Shown here: in pieces, positions 55,793 through 64,000 of the stretch | Layout of the letters: every line of letters starts with the position of its first letter | Numbering within the stretch: the first letter of the stretch is position 1 | Origin: Sparassis latifolia | Lineage: Eukaryota > Basidiomycota > Agaricomycetes > Polyporales > Sparassidaceae | Direction: 5' to 3' | Assembly (NCBI GenBank): GCA_018466975.1 | Contig: CM031559.1 | Location: 2,232,001-2,296,000 of the forward strand | Length of the DNA stretch: 64,000 nucleotides | Notes under the pieces: generated by a model | What the model was told of the DNA's origin: nothing | The model's database searches: none | The model's input: only the letters and a program-made list of their open reading frames with translations | Made by a program: the position numbers and the translations under genes

Positions 55793-57097
55793 GATACGAG
55801 ATATGGGCACGCAAACACAGTGAAGTGAGTGCGACGAAAGAGAAGCGAACTGCGCACCTTGCTCCAAAAATGTCTTTCACGAGACAGCGAATGCACTGGA
55901 CGACGTCTCGCCAACCGTCTTCAGCCACTCGACCGTGACGTGTATCGTCAGGTACCGGTCACGCGACGGATCGAGATCGAGGGGCGAATAGGCCGGAGCA
56001 CAATCTCAAGGTTGAGCTTACGGTGACAGAGTGACGATATCGAGGTCTCGCGATATCCGAGCAACTGTAAACACCGGATCATGGTATATGACAGTCTTGG
56101 AAAGGCCCCACAACCACGATATCCTGATTCAAGTATGTTTAACACCATTCCTCGCGCAGGGTTACAAGAGTGACAGGTCGGTGTATAATCCGTTCAACGC
56201 GAAAGAGACGGTAAGGCACTGCTCAGCGCTAGATCAGTGTCCAGCGTAGTCTAAGTACAACAAACTTGGTGTTCCTGAATGGGACCAATGCCGGTTACCT
56301 ACCTACCTACCTTCAGGTTTCAAGGTTTCGAGGTTTCAAGGTTTCAAGATTTCAACCTTCAAATGGGCTTCCATCAAGCTTCAACGTTTCAATGTCAACA
56401 CGAAGCTTGAAAAGGTTACAAGTTGGCACTATCAAGATTCACGTTCATGAACTCTCCACGTTCACAAGGACGGGGCGGGGAGAGGGGTATGACATCATGT
56501 ATTGTAACGGAGCTGAGAATCGCAGTGGAGTAAGGCGCCAGGCATTTAAGCGGAGCAATCGGGGTAGAGAGCGATCCCTGGAATCTTAATTTTAAAAGTA
56601 GTTGAATTTAACTGTTAGAAACGTCCACGTTCAACGTACCATTAAATTTCAACTCAGTGTCCAAGCGTTCAAGATGTCAACGTTTCAACATTCATTCAAA
56701 GTCCAACATTCACTGTCTGCAGATCCATTCAACCCGAAAGCTTATCGATATGTGGCTGAGTCAGCGGCCTGCAGTATATCGATCTACCCCATACTGGAAA
56801 TGCGCGGAGAAAGCGGCAGCGGCACTCCCGATCGGATGTAAGGCGTTCCTTTCAGGGGCCGCAGTTTCGATTGATTACGTGTTCTAGAGTCGTGTCACTA
56901 ACAAACTCAGTGTTTGTCACTGATGCCCTCATGAAGTTACAGACTGTTTCCGCAACTCATAAAGCCCTCATGCAATGGTCGACTCCCAGCAGTCTCTCAC
57001 CCGATAACCCTCCGCCTGGACTCGTGAGTCCGCTCCTGTTTATGTCTCTGTCACTGATTCGGGTGCAAAATTGAAGCAGGCTTTCTGCACGTAATTC
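55793..57097. other. intergenic region with AGGTTTCA-type repeats
   Basis: No gene was supported. A simple-repeat stretch of AGGTTTCA/CAAGGTTT units lies at 56315-56365, and related TTTCAACxTTC motifs recur to 56720. Short + strand frames (56266-56589, 56602-56841) are made of these repeats and are not considered genes. Confidence 0.5.
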
Positions 57098-58230
57098 ATG
57101 TCCTCATCCACAAATGAGTATCCAGAACGCGTGGCCATGGAGGATTTCGCGACGAATGTCTTCACGCCATTCCTGGAGCTCTATGGCGACAAATGGGACC
57201 AAGGTGCGCTCTTACCACACGCGGACGCATGTAACATTCCTGACTACTCGCATCACGATGCCGTCATGCGCTTAATGTGTGTGACCCTGCAGCCCGGTGG
57301 GACGCCGCTATCGGTGAGCTAACGTTTAGTGCTGTCTCCGACCATCGGACTATGTGCTGACCGGACGCAGCCAGATTCAAGGCAGCGCACGAGCCCGCGG
57401 TGATCGAGCGCATTATGAAGTTCGCTAAGCTACCGGGGTGGGCCGGCATTGAGGAGCAGTTGAAGAAAGGCCCGCCCGAATTCCTGCGTCCTGGGTGGAG
57501 GAGCCCTCTCCTCGGCAAACAGGTGGGTGTTCGTAACCAATTGGGCAAGTTCAATTGTGACGGTAAGGACTTAGGTCGACCTTGACTGGATCGACGCGGA
57601 CGCATATGAGTGTGTGCAAGCAAGCAAGGACGGATGGAGGGACAAAAAAGTTCTTGTAATCGAGTTTTGGGCGACGTACGTTATCTTTCCGCCTTATCGA
57701 TCACTTGCCCGGGGCTAATGGATGCGCCTTCTAGCTGGTGCCGAGTAAGTCTGTATGGCATGTTCCCTCCCAGAGGCCCATCTAACTTCTCGCGCAGCCT
57801 TGTCATCCGGTGTGCAAAATTCTCACGGACGTCGCCGCACAATACCCAGACGTCAAGGTCATCACGTTCAATAATGAGGGGATATTCAATAAGGCACCGA
57901 CCGATTCGGAGATTATAAAAGACTTCGTCGCCGAACGTGACGACGTCAATTATCCGGTTTATATCGATAAAAAGAATATTGCCGTAGAGTGTACGTTTTG
58001 AATCCCTCCTTGTTTCAGCTAAGGCCATGCTGAGAGTGCTGTACAGCGCTGTTCCAGCCGGGAGAATGTTTCAGTATCCCGCTGGGTATGCTGTGGTCTG
58101 TGATAGGTTGCTTTGAACTGACCATTCCCATGCTAGTGTTTATAATTACCACAAGAGATTCCGTCATCCGCTGGCTAGGAAGTCCGAGAGAGATGGCTTC
58201 GCCTCTCGATGACGCGCTGCAGCATGCCTG
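57098..58230 (+). CDS. thioredoxin-like protein with a WCRPC motif and N-terminal extension
   Basis: The C-terminal part is a clear thioredoxin fold. SPLLGKQVDLDWID is followed by KVLVIEFWATWCRPCHPVC (active-site Cys-Arg-Pro-Cys), VKVITFNNEG and NYPVYIDKKNIAVE, and it ends LGSPREMASPLDDALQHA at TGA 58228-58230. Five exons for this part join in phase with introns of about 45-60 bp, including intron donors GTACGT and GTATGC. The family reduces disulfides or senses redox state. Upstream exons encode FTPFLELYGDKWDQGALLPHAD and RIMKFAKLPGWAGIEEQL, which are not thioredoxin. They join smoothly at the GKQ/VDLDW intron, but the join near 57318-57370 is unresolved. The N-terminal part may be a fused domain or a separate overlapping gene. 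Start at 57098 or the Met at 57137. Confidence 0.72.
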
Positions 58231-61050
58231 ACTTCCGGACGCGAGAATTCGGCTGGCCATGTAGTAAAAAGGCGGTGGCTTTGAACTGAACGGTGAATTG
58301 CAACTGAAACCCCGGACTGTTTTGATCTTTCGCGAAGATTTAAGTGCTCGTGAGATTGATTCGTGATTGATTCTGTAGCTGCGATGTAGTCTTGTAGAAT
58401 TATGTTGTAATTTGTTGTCCTCGTCGTATTACAATCTAGATCTACTGGGAACATGGACAGAAAGCACAGACGGGCGGTCACAATTACCGCGAAGGAAGCA
58501 CTACGAAGACAGACATTGACTGGACCCCGGTATGCCATTGAATACATGCTGCCTATCAAAGCATTTCCGTGCGAGACTGCAGGTCAACGATATGGACAAA
58601 GTGTGTGATTCACGGTCAAAAAAAAAGAATATGCCAGCCTGAAAGGAGAGAAGGGTATCAAACGTTATTACAGCGGCGCAGGCAGTCGGTTCTTCAGATC
58701 TAGACCTGTAGCTAAGTTCGTTCATCGCAAAAAATCGTGAACAGGGGACCTGGAGAATTGCTCCCGATAGGTTTGTCTCCCGCAGAGCCTGCTGACCTAG
58801 GCAGGATATGTAAGCAGGCGGGTCAGATTGCATCGCGATGAGGGGTATCAGGCAGGCGAAGTGGTATAAGTTTGCAACTCACAGTCCTTTGTATATGGGT
58901 ACGCATATTTCGGTAGGCTGTTTCTCCCCGTATATCCGAGTTTACTGACATTCTCAAGTGGAAACTGTCCGGCTTGCTTAGTAGTCGAACGTCTTGAACG
59001 TGTGAAATCAAGAGACAATGGCAGGGTCGGAATAGAACAATCCCTCCATCTGCCAATCAAGCGAATTGTCTCACCAGGGGTTCCAAGAACATTCTGCACC
59101 CCCGAAGTTATACGATTTCGGCAGGACCATTTACAAACGTCACGAACTTCTCTCGAGGTCATCGCAAGTCTAAGTCCACGTGTGCCGCTGTCGTACGCCA
59201 TTGCTATACACCCAACACCCCTTTTCTCTCGCTGGACGTCTCTTACAATTTGGATATTCAGACGTGTGGATCTGCGCAACTTCTCGAGATCTCCTAGTAC
59301 CCAATTGGAAACCTCGGCGCGTCTCGTTCGTGAGTCGTTCTATCCGCAGCGGTGAAATCCGGGCCCAATCTTGTTGTCGGAGTGCCCTCTATTCATCTCC
59401 GGTGTTCACAGGCTTGTTCGGAATGGAGTCCTCGTAGATGCGCGATAATTCCTGTCCTGCCATGGCTATCAGATACACGCTTTCCCTCATATGTTGTTTG
59501 TGCTTACTTTGTTGTCAGCCGCATGGCTCCCTGGGGTACGGTGCGTCAGCGGCGATGCACGATATGGGCCATCGTGCATAGTATGCACGGTGACACTTCA
59601 ATCGACCAAACAATGCTTTAATTTTTGAAACTATGTTACTGACAAGTGCAAGCCAGCTGACGCAGAGGTGGAAGAAAAAAATTCTCTTTTTTTCCCTCTA
59701 TTAATATCGATGTGTACATTAGATTATAAACGTTGGTCTCAGTTCGATAACCCTTTTATTTTGCTTGCACCGCAATGTGTATCCTTCGATCTGCCCAGAG
59801 TCTCCATGACTTTTTCCGCAGTAAGTGTCGACGTATTATCTCGCTACACTCAGGACGAGTTAACAACTCATACTTCTAGCATTCGCCGCTGTCGTACACT
59901 CATCTCCTCTTCGCCGAACTCGACAGTTCACTCCCCACGCGAAGGCCATCACGGTTCAATTTCGAATCAAATCTATCTTGTCTTGAATCACTGTAATGAA
60001 TAGACATGGTGGGACCTCTTTGGGAAAGCCTTTGATACCAGATGGCATATCTCAGTACACACGAACTGTCGTCCTATAGCAAGTCATTAACACCTACTGC
60101 GTCCCTTGCAAGTTCAGAGGATGGCAAGACAGAACGCGGAGGCCCAATGCACCACTCAGATCATGCATTTGCACTGTGCAGTTGTGTGTTCAGACGGGTG
60201 TTCCACTGTAGGGTACGGGTTAGGGTCGTGGACATGTGAATAGGACACGGACATTGGTGTGTGTCTGTCCTGGGATGTGAATGGACCAGGCCTGATTCAT
60301 TAACATCTAAAGACACGGTCAGGGACAGTGGGTTTTCTCCTAACGAGGCTACGGAGGCAACTTACTGCTTCAACCATTTAGATACTGCTGTAGTCATCCT
60401 ACATCTAACGAAAAGCTCCTGCACTGGACGTACGAAAAGGCAGTCTCCTGGCCGGAGGATTCAAGCGGGCTTGGGCATTCACAGGAGGAGAGCTCAAGTG
60501 AGTTTCGTCTACAGCAATGACGTCATACTTTCGTTCGCATTTGGACGTTTGTCCTCAATTCGGCACAGGTGTACATTGGCCCTCGGGACAGTCTGCCTTA
60601 TCAGAATGCATGACGCGGTACGCCTAGTTACCGGATATTTAAGACATTTTCTTCATATATTGTCCCTCCGTTTGGTTTCAGTCTGTATCTCAACATCGGA
60701 TGCTTAGGAGATACTGGGGTGTGGCGTCAGTTCGTGTCATCTTGTCCCTTTTGTACGCATAGGAGCGGCTTCTGGATGCTATGGCCCATCATGCCCGGAT
60801 AAACGGTTGGGCAGACCTGCTGCTGCTGACTGCAATATCGCCGATTCAGACTCGAGGCATGCTCCTTATCACACAACGACGGGCCTGCACAGCTTAGTAA
60901 GTGTGTTCGTGCATAAATGGTGGAAGTTAGTGAGGGTTGGCGACTTCCACGGTGCTCATGGTCATGCTGTATACTGCTCACATTCATTGCCTTCAGACAA
61001 TTGCATTGATATACATGACAATTCTTTCCAATCACATACTCTTCAGAGTC
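58231..61050. other. long stretch without a supported gene
   Basis: Many short frames on both strands, none with a motif or convincing splice pattern. No repeat or TIR structure was recognised. It could contain non-coding RNAs or genes too diverged to see. Confidence 0.4.
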
Positions 61051-63471
61051 CTAGGCATCATCAACTAGACCGACAGGAGCCTTCGCACCAAGGTAGTCCA
61101 ATGGCACATGGATAGGTAGGCAAGGATGAGGATCTGTGTCATGGTGTAAGATATAGTCATGTCCTTCTCGCGGGTGTTCAATGTCATGCCTACAACTTGG
61201 GTCAGAGAATATTAAGTAAATTGTCAAAATTACCCACCGACGCTGCAGGTGTACTTTTACCGAGTGTAGTGTTGCAGGATCGCTTCTGCAATAAAAACAT
61301 GACCATTTTGCACAATTGCACCGTTTATCCGTTTCCTCAATCTTTTTTACCATTGTGATGTCCTCAGTATTCAAGATGCTCCATGAAGTTCCCCCCTCTG
61401 GGTGGAATATCTTCTCATGCAGTACCTGTTCAACATTAGATATTAAGTGGTTGAACAATGACCTAAGCTCACAGCGGTCCTCCACGTGACAACACAAACA
61501 TGACCATGAGTCATGCATCTCGGTTTGAGACAAATGAATCTGGCATCCAGCTCATCCATCTCGCGAGCCGTGACAACAGCTGGATTCTTCCCACATATCA
61601 TGGTAATATTTGTGATAGTGGAGCAGGAGACCTGGTGGAATCTGAGGGAGCCCGTAACAATGTGCCACGGTTGCTCGCCGAAAAGCAAGTGGACCGTGTT
61701 CATCACATCAGCCTGGTGAGTATACGTGAGGTCAAGAGCGCCATCGCCATTCATGGTGCACTTGTTCATACACGCATGGATGAGGATCCTTGGGAACCCA
61801 ACAAGATTCTGACAAGAGCTGCAGAAAAACCACGTTGTCGCTAATCCCAGAGGGGATATGTCTTCTGCGTTCATCTGTTTCACAGAGGCTGGTAAGAGTG
61901 TCATGAGTTTGAAAGAGCACTCCAAGTGCCATCGGTCCGATAACTCAACGAGCAGGGGGGATAAGTCTTCGAAGCTTTTCGCCAGACCTATAGATGGCCG
62001 ACCAAGAATAGCCAGAACTTCGGGCATCATGCAGAAGTCACCAAATGACGGCAGTAATTCTGTGTGAGGGCGGCGAAGTATAAATGTCATATAAAACTTT
62101 GCCGCCGCTTGGATTTGCATGATGAGACGCTCGCAGCGGCTTTTGGAGAGGTGAACGGCCCTTGCATGAAGTACGAACTGAAGAATGTCTTCTTTGATGT
62201 TTTCCCACACTATACAGCGTGATATTAGTGCTGAAAACTGAATAGAGTAATCCACATACCTCGTTCCGTCAGCTGCTTCGGCTGCTTCACCTTTTGATGA
62301 TTGAAAAATGCACGGACCATATCTCGATCCATTGTTTTGAGATCATCACCATAGCCTAGCTCTTGAAGCTTCTGTATGATCCTATGATTATAAAATCACA
62401 TCAGTGTCAACGGGTTGGGCCAAAAAAAATATTCTCACGCTTCACAACGTTTCGTGCGTATATCATCACGCTCCTTCGCGCGAATAATGCCCTGGTCATA
62501 ATGCCATTTCTCTAGGAGGCGCGCATGCTAACCAGTAGCTTAGCAAGAAAGCTGCAATGAAACTTTCATATCTTGGCTTACCATCTCAACAGCCTTACTA
62601 GACTCTATCATCTGTTCTTCGAAGGCTCGAGACTTCTCCTCGTTATTGCCAACATCCTGTAGACAGGACCGTAGTACCGCAACTCGTGCTTTTAAGTAGT
62701 TCCGGCCTGACTAGTAACTTAGTCACCATACGAATGATAGTAACAACACCTACGATGATTGTATATGTCTCCCGCAATTATTTGTAGGGACTGCGGTCGC
62801 TCAGTCTCTGCTGCATGAGGATAGAGAAAGCGAAGAGCACCAGACATGTCCACGAAACTTTGCGACATCAGCCATGATTGAAAAAGCGATAGAAGAATAT
62901 ATTACACACTTGCTGTCAAAACAAGCCTTGCAACATCGAACCCGACTACGCCACATAGGTTTGAACACCTTCGCGTTGAAACAAAACTGGGAACATACGA
63001 TGAGCCGCGGTGGTTAGTGCACAAAAAAGCTATGACTGACATGGCAATGTGGCGAGAATAACAGATTAGCATAGCCCGGCTCGTCAAGGTCAGGAGGACA
63101 ATCCGGCAGATCCTTGACATTCGAACGAGCCTTCTTCCACGCTGTAACTAACGAGCGGCTCAAGAGGATATCACGGAGAGGTTTGCTCGATCGTGCTAGG
63201 TTTAGAAGGTCCATTGGGTGGAGGCAGCAAAAAATCTGAGAGAAAAGCGTCAGTGCATGCCACAAGAAAGATGCGGGCCAGACAGAGGATCACAGACCTC
63301 GTAGAGTACGTCAAATGGGAGCTCAGGCATCTGGCGGGGGCGGCGGCTGCGCACTTGACTCTCTTGCTTGATTTTGTTTTTTTTCGTGGACGTGCGGGAA
63401 GACAAGCCATACGTTCGTGTACAAAGCCCAACCGTGACTTCGGTGCATATCGGTGCAGCATTGTCCTCCAT
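61051..63471 (-). CDS. F-box protein of the expanded agaricomycete family
   Basis: Start MEDNAAPICTEVTVGL at 63471. The F-box spans the end of exon 1 (MPELPFDVLYE) and exon 2 (IFCCLHPMDLLNLARSSKPLRDILLSRS) across a GTCTGT to CTCAG intron (about 63243-63303). SLVTAWKKARSNVKDLPDCPPDLDEPGYANLLF follows, as in many mushroom F-box proteins. Middle exons (62256-63000) were not fully resolved. The long exon 61443-62255 ends MDELDARFICLKPRC. The last exons (about 61054-61500) contain EDITMVKKIEETDKRCNCAKWSC and a Cys-rich end. F-box proteins recruit substrates to SCF ubiquitin ligases. The substrate here is unknown. No obvious frame lesion was seen in the parts read. Confidence 0.75.
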
Positions 63472-64000
63472 CTTTCCGTTTCCGACACTACACGAGACGA
63501 GCTGGGATGGCGAGGATGATGCTTGAACAAATATTATAGAAAATACAGCTAGCGCGGTCGATCGCAGTGAGGACAAGGGATTAACAACGGACGCCGTTTA
63601 ACAACCAAGCTAGAATCTCCCCTTCAGAGCATAAAGACTCATGAATATGTACATCATTCACAGGCCGATCTCATGCCGTACGGTCGACGTTAGTTGTCAT
63701 GTAGTGAAAGAAACAGAAATTGATGGACTCACAATTGATCGGCTTCCGACAGAGATGTCATGCTAGTGTGTGACCCTGATACGAAGTGCATGTGTATGCT
63801 GTCAATCTTGGCAGGTGGACTGCTTGAACGTGAAGGAAGTTTGCTCTTCTATTGTCATTTGGTCGTCATCACCTTGATTTTCGTTCATCTATTTCGAATC
63901 TTGCTATGTACCTGAACGGGGGTCAGCAAGATTTCTCGAGGCTGGTACTCACGATTCGTTGGGCGGCCGGGTCGTTGGAATAAGGGTGCGTGTTTGCGCG
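63472..64000. other. upstream flank of the F-box gene
   Basis: No supported gene to the window edge. It should contain the F-box gene promoter, but no clear element was recognised. Confidence 0.4.

Noticed and set aside
56266..56887. Short + strand frames between the MAPR-like and thioredoxin-like genes
   Set aside because: They are largely built from AGGTTTCA-type simple repeats and have no recognisable domain.

Overview
The window looks like nuclear DNA of an agaricomycete basidiomycete, probably polypore-like. The evidence is introns of about 45-80 bp, a multi-exon Nup160 gene, an F-box protein of the large agaricomycete family, a TET/JBP-type oxygenase gene, and Helitron, PIF/Harbinger, Ty1/copia and hAT-like elements. 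All identifications are by eye from motifs and remembered family patterns. No search was run.

Left compartment (1 to about 39.4 kb): a repeat island. From 0.8 to 8.7 kb, three decayed multi-exon genes lie head to tail on the + strand: a large agaricomycete-type unknown (about 787-4368), a second unknown (4715-6405, split by a 435-bp MITE), and an HMG-like plus TET/JBP 2OG-Fe(II) oxygenase pseudogene (6647-8721). A PIF/Harbinger transposase follows (10936-12224). Helitron 1 (13360-20802, - strand) encodes DUF6570, an HUH Rep, a chromodomain-like insert, a Pif1-type helicase and a USP-like cysteine peptidase. It carries a nested MITE. A GGCCCA tandem-repeat field and a 1.18-kb foldback element containing tRNA-like sequence separate it from a nucleotidyltransferase-like pseudogene (25035-25970) and Helitron 2 (26212-39193, - strand). 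Helitron 2 is split by an element with 8-bp target duplications and TIRs of about 150 bp, itself split by a full-length 4.8-kb copia retrotransposon. Nearly every in-frame stop in this compartment is TGA where the family has Arg or Trp, which points to methylation-linked C-to-T decay.

Right compartment (about 39.4-64 kb): CpG-rich, gene-bearing host DNA. It holds a two-exon Ser/Pro/Arg-rich orphan (41167-41931, +), an AAA ATPase with a DUF7025-like region (44308-46896, -), a MITE (47634-48120), Nup160 (48709-53284, -), a small conserved unknown (53762-54310, +), a cytochrome-b5/MAPR-like membrane protein (54609-55792, -), a thioredoxin-like protein (57098-58230, +) and an F-box protein (61051-63471, -). 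Several of these conserved genes show one-base or few-base disruptions, often in homopolymers, so part of the indel load may be assembly error.

The insertion order in the left island can be read directly: Helitron 2 came first, then the hAT-like element, then copia. Helitron 1 was later hit by the 441-bp MITE. Precise in-silico removal of three of these insertions restores reading frame across the join.
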